Source: Epiperipatus broadwayi (taxonomy: Eukaryota > Onychophora > Udeonychophora > Euonychophora > Peripatidae). From it: a stretch of 64,000 nt of DNA. Location of the stretch: NCBI GenBank assembly GCA_028023455.1, contig JAQFVV010006221.1, positions 331,001-395,000 on the forward strand, in the 5' to 3' direction. A program made the translations under genes and the position numbers. Below are positions 47,600 through 58,592 of this stretch, piece by piece. Position 1 is the stretch's first letter. The number at the start of each line of letters is the position of its first letter. The notes below the pieces were generated by a model. It did not search any database and had not been told where the DNA came from. It saw only the letters and a program-made list of their open reading frames with translations.

Positions 47600-48805
47600 T
47601 AACTGTAAAATTGGACACCTACATTTTATCCTGAATAATGAGTAATTGCATTTCCATCATTTTTAGCAAAACATGAGTTCAATGTGATAACAAATCCATA
47701 AATTAAAAAAAACTTCAACTACAAATAACTAGTGGTGATTTAAGAATGTGGATAAAAATAAAGCGGAATATTAAATTGATAGCAGTTCACAGGTTCCTCA
47801 TTAGGATTTTTTCAAGTCATTTGTGATTTTTAATATTAGCCATCATCTTAATTTTATATGTAGTGCAAATTTTTTTAAATATATGAATATGTAAAAGAAT
47901 AAATTTGGCATACATCTGTCCGTTTATTCATTTAAAGATGGTAGATTTCCAAGGGCCACAATTTTTTTTAATGAAATGTTCTAGATAATGCATATATAGT
48001 AGATATATATCCCTTTTTTGTTTTAAATATTTAGTGATAAGACAGCATCAAGAAAATAATTTATAGCGGACAGTCCTATATAGGCACGGTCAATATCTAA
48101 CACCAGATGGTGCCATTAAACTTATAGTCTAGAATATTTTATCATGAGACATTAAAGTTTTATTGGTGAGACCATAAATTACAGATACCTACCCAGTTAC
48201 ATACCATTATTAATAAATACTTTAATGCCTCTAGGTCGCTGTGAACAGAGACTGGCAAAAGTAGACAACAGTAAACAAATTTTAAAGAACTAATAAGCAA
48301 ACAAAAATTTATTAATAGTTCAGTTATAATGCATACATTTAAATTACCCTTATATTAACAGTCTTATATAATTATCATCTCTGAAGACTTAATAGCAATA
48401 GTGTTTATCTGATTCTTATTAGATTTGTGTTAGCTACATCAAAATGAACACATTTCACTTCTAATTTTAAAGAATGAGCAATAATGAAAACAGCAAATTT
48501 AACATTCACAACACGTGGTCAGTTATATCATCAGCCTTTTATAATATGCATTTGGTCCTAGGCCACAACCCAGAGTACAAATTAAAATCACTTGAGTGAC
48601 TACATATAAAACCAAAACTCAAGCACAGAGAGATATGCCTCTAAATCTCGGAGTGCAAATTTAAATCAATCACGAATAATTATGCAAATCAAAACTCGAA
48701 CATGGAATTATGTATACACAATGAGATAAATATATAAAGAATTATAATAATTAAAAAAGCAAGACATATATAATGTTAAATACATTTATAAGCTTGTAGT
48801 TACAA
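47600..48805. other. AT-rich sequence, no gene seen
   Basis: No coding match. A GGACAGTCCTA inverted motif near 48068 and a CACCAGATGGTG motif near 48100 are short palindromes of unknown meaning. Confidence 0.45.
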
Positions 48806-49620
48806 AAATGTAATACAGAGAGCGTACCAATAGCTCAAACAGCAAGGGAGGCAATTCAAGGAGAAATGGGATGGTCAAGTTTTCATACGAGAGATGTAAA
48901 AAGTAAAATGAAAATGTTTGGTAGATTGCAGTTTATAGATAATAAAAGAATAGCCAAAATAGTATTTAATTGGGTTATGAGTAAAGGGCAGTCAACAAGA
49001 TGGGTGAGAAAGGTAATACGTATGCAAAAGATTTGGATAAAGAATTTATATCAGTATACGGGATGATTGTATTAGGAGGATTGTTGAGTGTTATAGTGGT
49101 AAGGAATGGGATAAAAGAATAGATGTATTAATAAAGAATAGGGAGTTAGAGAGATGGAGAACTAGTATGGAGAGTAAAAACAGTTTAAATATATATAGAA
49201 ATAAACAATATTTGGTGCGAGTTAATATATGATAATAGTAAGGAAAGTAGTTTATTGTTTAAGGCTCGAACAGGATCTTTAGCAACAAGAGAATATACAT
49301 GTAAATGGAAAAATATGAGTGATTTAGTCTGTAAATTATGTAAGGAAGGAATAGAAAATATTAGGCATCTGTTAATTGAATGTAAATGCTTGAAAATAGA
49401 AAGGGCACATATAATGAAGTTATGGAAAAATAAATATGAAAAAAGTGATTATACAGAAAGTAGATTATTGGTTTTTATGTTGGATTTGGAAAAAGATAAG
49501 GGGGATTTAAATATAAAGGCTGTAGAGTTGACAAAGATTATGTTGTGGAAATGGGATGGAGCAGAATGTGGGAAAACTTAGATTGGGGAATGTAAAATTA
49601 AATAGCTAACAAGTTTCTCT
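48806..49620 (+). pseudogene. LINE-2 C-terminal fragment, 5'-truncated
   Basis: Plus-strand copy of the LINE relic at 884-3033. EAIQGEMGWSSFHTRDVKSKM (48866 onward) equals the KAIQGEMGWSSFYMRDVKK of the first copy. 49255-49581 reads FKARTGSLATREYTCKWKN and CKLCKEGIENIRHLLIEC, a C-terminal C-x2-C-x8-H-x4-C zinc knuckle typical of several LINE clades. Frameshifts occur near 49060 and 49200. A 35-bp piece of repeat family B (CCAATAGCTC) precedes it. Confidence 0.8.
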
Positions 49621-49735
49621 TGATATAATTGCTGAGAGATTCTCGACTTCGTTTAAGAAGAAGCTACAGTACATCATATCTTAATTAATAAGTGCAGTAT
49701 GAGAAAATATTTAAAATCTCTATCCAAAACACTTA

Positions 49736-49780
49736 TCTCCAGACCAACTGATTTCGAGCTTAATGCTCACGTCAGTGGAT
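49736..49780 (-). ncRNA. Hammerhead-like ribozyme, family 1 (left arm)
   Basis: Reverse strand: ATCCA, CTGACGT (49775-49769), stem II GAGC/GCTC with loop ATTAA, GAAA (49755-49752), stem III TCAGTTGG, triplet GTC, then TGGAGAT. Stem II is fully paired. The last core base A9 is changed to T, which should weaken cleavage. Confidence 0.6.
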
Positions 49781-49788
49781 TCTAGCTC

Positions 49789-49830
49789 TCCACTGACGTG
49801 AGCCATAAGCTCAAAACCAGTTGGTCTGGA
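49789..49830 (+). ncRNA. Hammerhead-like ribozyme, family 1 (right arm)
   Basis: TCCA, CTGACGT (49793-49799), stem II GAGC/GCTC with loop CATAA, AAAA in place of GAAA (49813-49816), stem III ACC/GGT with loop AGTT, triplet GTC, then TGGA. Well paired, but two core changes suggest loss of activity. Confidence 0.55.
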
Positions 49831-49889
49831 AATGAGAGTGTTTTGGATAGAGATTTTAAATATTTTCTTATATCGCACTTATTAATTAA

Positions 49890-50426
49890 AAGATTTCTAG
49901 TATGGCAGATAAAATATCTACAGGAGCTATATGTAAATGCACACTTATATACAGTATTCTAATTTCTCACATATATGTGATACGGATAAATGACAACCTG
50001 CTTAAAAGTCTTGGAATAAAATCAAATCAGCCTTCTAAGCTACATTTATGCATACCATACATTGGTATCAGCCACACAGCTTTGTTTATGAATATGTTCA
50101 AATGATTTGGTAAAACTAAATCTTAATTATTTAAAACTAAATTGCCATTTTTAAAAAAAACATTTAATTTTTCAAGAGAGGGATTGATTTAACATTCATC
50201 TTAAATCTACAATTAACTCTTGAGAAATATTTATGAAAATAAATTTTATCTTTTATTTTATAACTCTTAAATATTTAGAAGCATATCTTGTATATATATC
50301 AAATTGTATACTAAAACCCAAAATAAGTATTATATAAATAAAAATCAAAGAGTTAATATTGAAAAAAATATATAGAGAGACTATTGCATAAATTAAATTA
50401 TAAATTAACATATATATATAAGTAGG
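49890..50426. other. AT-rich sequence, no gene seen
   Basis: No feature recognised before the RTE start. Confidence 0.5.
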
Positions 50427-50750
50427 CTGCAGAAGTGAGTTTGCTATTAACTGAAAGGAGACCCTTTGATTCCTCTTGGAAGCCTTAAAGGAACCGAGCA
50501 GGGCAAATTCCTAATGTCCACTCCATACGTTCTTGTCGTTGCAACTGTTATTACTATGTGTTTATTCATATAGTATACGAACATGGATGGGCTGCTCACC
50601 AACATGCATTAGCCAGCGTTGTAAGTTTATTGGCTTTTTACCTCTGAGTTTAAGATCAAGAAACACCATGGTCTGTCTTCTCAATGGCTGATAGGGCAGA
50701 ATGAATGTTTGTGTAAATGATAAATATTTTTCCAATACATATATACAATT

Positions 50751-51908
50751 ATGACAGACAAAAATAAAGCATGGCCCTTATTCCCAGGAGGCTGTAAAGA
50801 CACCAACCAAGGCAGCGGTTGGTGGCCGAAGGCGACGGGTGGTAAGAATCCCCTGATTGCGGACCCAGGCTGCCATTTGATGACAACTTTTTATTTAGGT
50901 ACTTACAACTGCAGATCACTTTCAAGTGAAGGAAGATTGCAAGAATTAGAAGAAGAACTCTCTTATATTAAATGGGATATTATTGGACTTTGTGAAGTTA
51001 GAAGAAAAGGTGAAGAGACAATTGATTTAAAAAGTGGACATCTATTATAAAGGCACAAATATTGGAAATACAAGTGGAGTAGGATTCATTATAAATAAAA
51101 AAGTGGAAGAACAATATTGTGGAGATTGATGGTGTATCAGACAGAGTGGCAAGATTAGTTATACAACTTAATAGCAGATACCAAATGCAGATAATTCAGG
51201 TTTATGCCCCAACAAGTTCTCATAGTGATGAAGTAGTAGAAGATTTTTATATGGATGTACAAAAGGCTTTTGATCAGAGTAAACAACATTTTAAAATTGT
51301 TATGGGAGACTTTAATGCTAGAATTGGTAAACAAATGAAAGATGAAAGTGCTGTAGGTAATTTTGGTTATGGTAATAGAAATGAGAGAGGACATAGACTT
51401 GTGGAGTTTGCAGAAAAAGAAAAACTTTATATTATGAATTCTTTTTTTGAGAAAAATTATAAAAAGAAAATGGACATGGAAACATCCAAATGAAGGTACA
51501 GCAGAATTGGATTATATTTTGACTAACAGGAAATACATATTTCAAGATAGTAATGTTCTTAATAGATTTAACACAGGAAGTGATCATCGATTAGTAAGAT
51601 GCAAGATATGTGTTAATGTAAAACTAGAAAGACAAAAATTGTTAAGAAAAACAATATTTACAGTTGATATTCCTAATCTTCAGAAACATTCTAATGAATT
51701 TAAATTACAACTTACAAATCGGTTTCAAGTATTAGTAGATTTTGAACATGATTCAGATTTGAATGAAATTAATATGAAAATAACTAATACACTTTTAAAA
51801 ACTGCAAGAAAGATAGCTGGTAGAAAAAAGCAGCAATTGACCAATAAAATTTCTACTGAGACTAGAGAATTTATGAAGAAAAGAAGATATACAAAAATGA
51901 TGCATTAA
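50751..51908 (+). pseudogene. RTE apurinic-like endonuclease domain
   Basis: The first Met at 50751 opens a basic leader, then TTFYLGTYNCRSLS and IIGLCEVRRKG (catalytic E), ARLVIQLNSRYQMQIIQVYAPTS, MGDFNARIG (catalytic D and N), and GSDHRLV (catalytic D-H). Three frames are used: 50751-51050, 51119-51493 and 51447-51908. Compared with copy E, five bases are missing near 51040 and eight near 51890. Active-site residues survive, but the frame does not. The domain nicks target DNA to prime reverse transcription. Confidence 0.88.
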
Positions 51909-51937
51909 AAAGAATTGAATATCTCGAATTTTGTAAA

Positions 51938-53687
51938 ATGGTGCGGAAAAGAGTTGAAAATGATATAAGAAAGTATAACTGTGAACTAGCAAGAAAAGCT
52001 GTAGAAGAAAATAAAAGTCTTAAGAATGTAAAACAACAGTTTGGTATTGGTAGGAAATTTATATCTGCAATAAGAAAAAAAGATGGAATTATTACTAAAA
52101 AGAGAGATGACATCATGAAATTGGTAGAAAATTTTTATCAAGAATTATATAGTAATAAAGAACAAGTACCTCCTATATCTATTACATCTTCCGAATTGCC
52201 CAGAATTTTAAATGAAGAAGTGAGAAATGCAATTAAATGTATGAAGAAAGGAAAGGCTCCAGGTAATGATGGAATTATAATTGATATATTAAAAGAAGCA
52301 GGTGAAGAAACAGAAATTTTTTTAGCAAAGTTATATACTAAATGTCTAAATGATAAAGATGTACCGGATGATTGGAAGAATGCAGTAATAATATTAATAT
52401 TTAAAAAAGGTGATAAAGAAGATATTAGAAATTACAGACCTATCAGCCTTTTATCAGTTTTATATAAAATTTTTACCAAGATAATTACAACTCGTCTACA
52501 GAGAACATTGGATTTCCACCAACCAAGAGAACAAGCTGGATTTAAAAGTGGTTTTAGTACAGTAGATCATATTCAGGTATTGAGAGAAGTTATAGAAAGG
52601 ACAAATGAATATGAGTTGTCATTATGTTTTGGATTTGTAGATTATGAAAAGGCATTTGATTCTATAAACATTTCTTCAGTGATTAAAGCATTGGATCATC
52701 AAGGTATAGATCCAGGATATTGTCATATTTTAAAGAATATTTATAAAAATGCAACAGCAACAATTAGATTACATAATGATACTGGGAAAGTCAACATTGA
52801 GAAAGGTGTAAGACAAGGTGACTCCATATCTCCAAAACTTTTTACAGCAGTGCTGCAAAAAGTATTTTGTGGATTAAAATGGGAAACTAAAGGAGTGAAA
52901 GTAAATGGAGATTATTTAAGTCATTTAGATTTCGCAGATGATGTAGTTGTTTTTGCAAATAATGCTTCAGAGCTGCAGGAAATGTTGCAGGAGTTATCAG
53001 ATGAAAGTAGGACTAAAGATAAATGTTAAAAAGACTAAAGTAATGTTTAATCGATTTGCTCAAAATATGAAAATAAAGATTGATTATGATGAATTAGAAG
53101 AAGTTAACAGTTACAAATACCTTGGTCAGATTATTAATACAGATGGAAACATAATGGAGGAAATTAATCATAGAATTAAACTTGGTTGGAGTGCTTTTGG
53201 TAGAAATAACTTGATACTAAAAGGAAATATGCCTATGTGTTTGAAAAGGAAGGTTTTTAACAAATGTGTTTTACCAGTTCTTACTTATGGATCTGAGACT
53301 TGGACACTCAATAGAAGAGCAATACAGAGACTTCAGACCACTCAAAGAAGTATGGAGAGATGTATGTTGGGAGTAACAAGAAGAGATCGAAAATGCAATG
53401 TATGGGTAAGAGAACAAACAGGTGTTACTGACCTCATTGAAAAAATTAAAAGATTGAAGTGGAGTTGGGCTGGACATATTGCTAGAAGAGATGATAATAG
53501 ATGGACAATTGAAATTTTAAACTGGATTCCAAGAGATTGTAAAAGACCCAGAAAGAGACCACATGTGAGATGGATGGATGAAATAAGAAAGTGTGCAGGG
53601 GTGATGTGGAGAAGAGAAGCTAAAGATCGAAGAAGATGGATTAAACGTGGAGAGACCTTCATCCTGCAGTGGATTGATAATGGTTGA
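51938..53687 (+). pseudogene. RTE reverse transcriptase and C-terminal domain
   Basis: 51938-53029 is open across [68 protein letters not shown] (catalytic D), [29 protein letters not shown] (catalytic DD). A small deletion near 53015 shifts frame. 52947-53687 then carries [20 protein letters not shown], the thumb, and the WAGHIARRDDNRWTIEILNW and KRPRKRPHVRWMDEIRK C-terminal segments found in RTE proteins. The order and the lack of an RNase H domain fit the RTE clade. Confidence 0.9.
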
Positions 53688-53697
53688 TAATGATGAT

Positions 53698-54244
53698 GAT
53701 GATGATTACTGACTTATGGTAACTAGAGTCTCTAAGTTTATTAAATCGTTATTGTTCCTAAACTAAATAAAATTGTATCGCAAATCCATAGATGGCCAAG
53801 GTGATTTTACTGTATGAAGCTAGGATTCAATTTATGTTTTAACTTTTGAAATGATGAAGAGCTCTTGTAATTCATTAATGAAATATGTTATTGACAATTT
53901 TCCAAATATTTAGCCATAATCAAGTTTTCACATTCATGGTAAAGTTTATATTAACTTGGTTAACTTTCACTGTTAAGAAGTGTGTCTGTTGTAGCTGCAA
54001 TGTTATAAACATGTATCTGTTTGGCACATGGTTGGAATTGGATCAGCCAATAGAACTGGACATCTGGATAGTGGGATCCATACTTGAGAAGTTCTTTAAT
54101 GGCTTAGCAATGCATAGTGAATGCTTCTGAAGCTTGAAGAGGTTTTTTGAAATACACAGTAATAACAATGACATTCTTAGTGAATGGTGAATAGGGACAA
54201 CAAAGAAAACAAATATTTGCTGATGCTGGCTATTTATACAGTTA
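53698..54244. other. Sequence without a recognised gene
   Basis: Slightly less AT-rich. An 81-codon ORF at 53885-54130 has no recognisable motif and is probably chance. Confidence 0.45.
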
Positions 54245-54365
54245 CAATTTTTCTTTAATGCATAGAGCATCTAATTTGGAATCGGGAGGTTCCAGGATCA
54301 ATTCTAGCATTGCCAGTTCTGGCACTCAAACTTCTTATAAACTCTTGAGCAATAAAGCCGTGTGA
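54245..54365 (+). mobile_element. tRNA-derived SINE (SINE-2)
   Basis: AATGCATAGAGCATCTAATT, GGAATCGGGAGG, B-box-like GGATCAATTC, then CTCTTGAGCAATAAAGC. It shares its layout with 25676-25790. Confidence 0.6.
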
Positions 54366-54729
54366 CTTTTTTTAATCAAAATGAATAACCATTTTTAATT
54401 AAAACCCACATTTATACAAAATTCTTCAGAGTTAAAAAACATGTTGAATAACGTCACAACTAATATATCCTAATCTCTAAAAATATTTTTAATTAAAATT
54501 TTGAAAATAATGAATAAAGGGAATTTACCATAATATTGTGATAAATTATTTTCTATCACATATTTTTTTAATTAATCTAATTTTTTACTTGTAATTAATT
54601 CAACTTTGTTTAAAAATAATTTTCTTTTTTCTGTAAATAGAAGGGATTTGAACTCAGACTTTCAAGCTCCCTACAGCTATCCTCTCCATCTTATATAATG
54701 GATACACATGACCACATACATGTGAAAAA

Positions 54730-54792
54730 GATAAATGATCTTCAATATATGCATTTCAAGCTGAACCAGAACTCATCAGTTGGTCCAGATCA
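54730..54792 (-). ncRNA. Hammerhead ribozyme type I, family 2 (left arm)
   Basis: Reverse strand: stem I 5' strand TGATCTGGACCAA, CTGATGA (54779-54773), a weakly paired stem II, GAAA (54757-54754), short stem III TGCATATA with an ATA triplet, then TTGAAGATCA. Stem I pairs TGATCT with AGATCA and CCAA with TTGA (one mismatch), with a GGA bulge on the 5' side. Confidence 0.6.
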
Positions 54793-54875
54793 TCATCTCC
54801 CAAACGTATAAGTAATCAGTGCTGTTTATATTAAGATAGCAAACTATGCACTGATTATATATATGTGGAAAATGC

Positions 54876-54935
54876 TGATCTGAACCAACTTCTGGGTGCT
54901 AGTTCAGCATAAAATACATATATTGGACATCATTT
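54876..54935 (+). ncRNA. Hammerhead-like motif, family 2 (decayed, right arm)
   Basis: TGATCTGAACCAA, then CTTCTGG in place of CTGATGA, GTGCT/AGCAT stem II, AAAA in place of GAAA, ATACATATA and TTGGACATCA. Stem I is retained but the catalytic boxes are lost. Confidence 0.5.
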
Positions 54936-55289
54936 ATCTTTTTCACATGTATGTGGACATGTGTATCAGTTGTATGGATTGGATAGCTTTGGAAACTTGA
55001 ATGTCTGAATTCAAATCACTTCTAATTACATTAAGTTTAGTATAGACAATATACTTGCATTTAAATATTACATATTCAGCCTGTATTCTTCCCATTACTT
55101 TTCTGTGTTTTTAAATGAACATTTTAAGGTCTTATATGTGAGGGATCAGAGTGACTTAAAGTCAACATGGGTATGCCAATACTATTGGCATCAACAAGGA
55201 TTTTGAGCATTCCATCATCATATTTTCAATGATATGGATGGCTGAAGAATTGGAGGGTGGAGAAGATTGAAGCCTGTTCATTAAAATTT

Positions 55290-55580
55290 GAGAATTTGCT
55301 ATCTCAATATAAACTGAGCACTAATTATATATATATATGGGAGATGATGATCTGGACCAACTGATGAATGCTGGTTCAGCATGAAATATATATATTGGAG
55401 ATCATTTATTCTTTTCACATATATGTAGCCATGTTATCAGTTGTATAAGTTAGAGTGGATAGCTGTAGGGAATTTGAAAATCTGAATTCAAATCCCTTAT
55501 AGTTACATAAGTTCAGCATAGATAATACACTTGTATTTAAATATTTCATCTGTAAAGAAAATTATTTTTTATTTCCTGTC
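55290..55580 (+). repeat. Hammerhead repeat family C, direct copy
   Basis: Repeats the right half of 54641-55022 in the same orientation; equivalent core positions are 472 bp apart (54889 and 55361). It includes the AT tract upstream of the ribozyme, TCACATATATGTAGCCATG, GGATAGCTGTAGGGA, the GAATTCAAATCCC B-box-like tail and a further 70 bp of shared sequence. Confidence 0.75.
55348..55404 (+). ncRNA. Hammerhead ribozyme type I, family 2 (best copy)
   Basis: Stem I 5' strand TGATCT-GGA-CCAA (55348-55360), CTGATGA (55361-55367), stem II ATGCT/AGCAT with loop GGTTC (55368-55382), GAAA (55383-55386), stem III TATATATA (2-3 pairs) ending in triplet ATA with cleavage predicted after A55394, and stem I 3' strand TTGG-AGATCA (55395-55404). 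All core bases match the hammerhead consensus. Stem I forms ten pairs with a three-base bulge, a usual place for the loop II contact. Confidence 0.78.
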
Positions 55581-57329
55581 TATAACATAACTTTTAAATA
55601 AATTTATTTAATTTAAGTGGATGTCTTTTAAATCTAAATCAAAAATAAACTATCTTTTGTTTTTGGACGCACTTACCTTTGTCTTGTTTGTGTGTGTGCT
55701 CAATATATATATACAGTAGAAACTTAAATTCAATTATAAAATCTGACTACAATTCATGATTGACAACTAATTTTATTTTCTTAAACCAGCAAGTAAGATA
55801 GGCAATCTATCTTGATATGTTTCTTTGACCTTAATATCTAAGAAAATTGATGTGCATTTGTTTCAATTTTGATATTTAAAAAATCCTCTTATGTATGATT
55901 TAATAAATAATTGCCAAAATTGTTATCATGTTATTTATATACATTAGTGTAAGTATTAAAATAATTTAATATTGTGTTCTGTTATCTATTCAGTGCAATT
56001 TACATGGGTATAATATCTTATATGTAATAAAGTTTCCATTTTGGGTTTCTTACATTCCATCCGTTATTGCTTATTTTTAGATTATATGTCTCACAGATAT
56101 TTGTATTTTTTTTTATTCATACATTCTTGAATATAGTCTACACATTCATACAAATGAATATGGTTATGGCATAACAATTACATTTCTAATTTTTTATTCA
56201 ATTCACTTTCAACTATAATGGGTAAATAGTTAACAGAGAAAATTTAAAGAAGAAATTTCCATCACTCATAGTACTTCCATTATTGATGACTCATAGTCCT
56301 CTAAAAAATTCAACACATGAAGTGCTTCTGCTTTAAAAAATATATAACAAACATTATTTAACATATAGAATTACATAAAATAGAGATGAAAATGAGTTCC
56401 AATCTATTGTTTGTTACAAACATTTCTTAAGAAAATACAAACCTCTCACATTTATAAAAGAAAATAAAGTACTTGGGAAATTTGCTTAAGCTACAAAAGC
56501 ATTCATCATTAGATAAACGTTAATATTGCCTGCTATACTCAATGGTGAATCTTTCATAAATGACAGATTTCTGAGAATTAATGAAAATGGCAACTCAATT
56601 AAAAAAACTCAATAAATTCCTTGCAATTAAGATAAATGAAGGTATTAGTTTAACAAATTTTGGTTGCTAAGTTTAACTATATTTTCAATATAAAATAAAA
56701 TGCTAATGAGTTTATTATTCACAAGTTCATAAGAAGTTAATGTTTCAAAATTGTGAGCATCAGAATCGTTCGTGGGACCTCCCGATTCCAAGTTAGACAT
56801 TCTACCAGCTACGAAAACTGAGGAGGGTACATTTAGTAAAGACATTTTGATAATCAATTATTATTTTTCTTGCTTGACTCTCTATATGTATTACTAAGTG
56901 ATGATTGTACAGTTAGAACAAAATGGATCTGAATTAAACAATCCCTCTGGACGCATTATAAATCTTAATTTTGTTTGGCAGGTATTTTAAATCTATAGTA
57001 CTGCTCTCACCAATTGTGTTTTGGAAAACTGCCTTAAAACCTTAATAACCATATAAATCTTGCAAAATAATATTGCAGTTATTTTTGTCAACAATCAAAA
57101 AGCTTGATACCAAAATCTTACTTGGATATTGGAGAGAATTGGATTTGATCTTAAAGTTATTGAAAAATTGATGATAATCATTGTGTAAAAAAAAATTCTT
57201 TGTCTGATCTACATAATTGTCTCAAAGGATCATGTATATGATCTTATTGAAATGTGTAGTTGATTAAAACAATATCATAAAGAAATTTAATACACTTATG
57301 AGTCAACGATTCACCCCATAAAATTTAAA
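55581..57329. other. AT-rich sequence, no gene seen
   Basis: No coding match apart from a reversed SINE-2 at 56700-56840. Confidence 0.5.
56700..56840 (-). mobile_element. tRNA-derived SINE (SINE-2)
   Basis: Reverse strand: GTAGCTGGTAGAATGTCTAA (A-box), TTGGAATCGGGAGG as in 54245-54365, CACGAACGATTC, and tail ACTTGTGAATAATAAAC. The 70-codon ORF here is a by-product. Confidence 0.6.
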
Positions 57330-57646
57330 CAGGCAAAACTCTCCATACAATATTGCCACTCAGTACAAGCCAGAGTAATCAATGGATGCCAGAAGGCTTA
57401 TGCATAAAATCCCTATCTAGTGCCTACTCATCCAATATTCCCAGGCTAGGATCTAGGTGCAGTGCTCTCAGATCCAAGGCTCTTCACTGATGAAGGCCAT
57501 AAGCAGAAACTAGTCTGGGGATAAGCCTTCTGGCATCCATTGATTACTCTGGCTTGCACAGAGTGACAATACTGTATGGAGAGTTTTGACTGTTTAATAA
57601 CAGTTATAAGCAAGCATAAGAAATGGTGATCATGTGATGTTTATTG
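57330..57646. repeat. Hammerhead repeat family A
   Basis: Inverted inner ends CAAAACTCTCCATACA...TGTATGGAGAGTTTTG, the arms CAGAGTAATCAATGGATGCC and GGCATCCATTGATTACTCTG, and the outer right end AAGAAATGGTGATCATGTGA. The left outer end is missing. The centre holds a plus-strand hammerhead and part of its inverse (CCCAGGCTAG at 57440-57450). Confidence 0.85.
57476..57529 (+). ncRNA. Hammerhead ribozyme type I, family 1
   Basis: Stem I 5' strand AAGGCTCTTCA, CTGATGA (57487-57493), stem II shortened by one base (GGC...AGC), GAAA (57506-57509), CTAGTC with cleavage predicted after C57515, then TGGGGATAAGCCTT. Stem I pairs AAGGC with GCCTT and CTTCA with TGGGG (two G-U). Confidence 0.65.
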
Positions 57647-58105
57647 GTCCATAACATTTTCTAATTCTTTTGTGTCATATTTAAATACAAGCATATTATA
57701 TATACTTATTCAAATCTGCTGTAATACTTTTATATATAAATAGATTTTAGTTGACACTGCAATTGAATTTTAGGAATCATTATTAATAGATCATTATACA
57801 TTTGATTTATATTAGATCTGTTTTTGTCTGATCCTTTGGATTTAGGTAAGTTAACCCCATCACCAAGTAATGATGTTTTTCTCCAGTTTTAAGAAATCAG
57901 ATGATTGGTTAGAAAAATCGATATCAAATGGAGAGTTACTTTATCTTCTGCCAATGATTTTTATGAATTGACAAAACAATTTCAACTAATCCAATGCCAT
58001 TATTTCTAGATGATGTTCTTAAAGTATTGAATAATAAAAGTTTTGATCCTATCTCCCATAAATAATTATATATTTATTAATGTGCTATTGTTATATTGGA
58101 TATAA

Positions 58106-58350
58106 ACCACTAAACATCATATGATCACCATTTCTTATGCTTACATAAACTGTTTACACACAGGCTACATTCTTCATATAGTAGCGCCACTAGGGCAAGT
58201 TAGAATATTCAATGGATTCAAGAAGATCTAGGTAAAATGCTCTCAGATCCAAGGCTCCTCATTGATGAAAGCCATAAGCTAGAAACTAGTCTGGGGATAT
58301 TGGTTTAAAAGGCACTAGATAGGGATTTTATGCAAAAAACCTTCTAACAT
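58106..58350. repeat. Hammerhead repeat family A
   Basis: Left outer end ACCACTAAACATCATATGATC, decayed inner end CATATAGTAGCGCCACTAGGG, then the hammerhead and GGCACTAGATAGGGATTTTATGC. The right inverted end is lost. Confidence 0.75.
58249..58303 (+). ncRNA. Hammerhead-like motif, family 1
   Basis: CCAAGGCTCCTCA, TTGATGA (58262-58268; first C changed to T), stem II AAGC/GCTA with loop CATAA, GAAA (58282-58285), CTAGTC, TGGGGATATTGG. Stem I is well paired. Loss of C3 should impair catalysis. Confidence 0.6.
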
Positions 58351-58592
58351 CTATAATAGAATTAACTATTTTAAATTTTTGTTCTCAAATGGCATTTAAT
58401 TAGAGTAAAAGTTAAAAATTTTAATTATATATTTATTAATGTGTGCTATTGTTACATGGTTATACCACTCCACCAAAATGCATTCTATGTAAAAAAAACT
58501 TTGGTGATAGAATTAACAATGTTAATTTTATTCCCAGATAGCATTTAATCAAATTGAAAATTAATAATTAAAATAATTTATTAGTGATTACT

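Larger units (their letters stand above)
49681..49889. repeat. Near-perfect hairpin with hammerheads on both strands
   Basis: Arms of about 95 bp: TTAATTAATAAGTGC at 49681 and its complement ending at 49889, including AAATATTTTAAAATCTCTATC-type sequence and CCAGACCAACTG. The short loop is GGATTCTAGCTC. Each arm carries a family 1 hammerhead, one per strand. Confidence 0.88.
50427..53697 (+). mobile_element. RTE LINE copy F, best-preserved full-length copy
   Basis: Runs from the leader start GGCTGCAGAAGTGAG, shared with copy E, to the (TGATGA)n tail. About 320 bp of leader precedes a single endonuclease-RT frame that is broken by several small deletions. No separate ORF1 is evident, as usual for RTE. 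Target duplication not resolved. It is the best source for a family consensus in this window. Confidence 0.92.
54641..55022. repeat. Hammerhead repeat family C, inverted pair
   Basis: An inverted dimer. The left half (minus) and right half (plus) share GGGATTTGAACTCAGACTTTC ends, a Pol III B-box-like GTTCAAATCC, TTCACATGTATGTGG, and a hammerhead each. About 70 bp beyond 55022 continues to match the direct copy after 55500. Confidence 0.8.

Noticed and set aside
53885-54130. 81-residue ORF after RTE copy F
   Set aside because: No motif or repeat support; a chance ORF is more likely.
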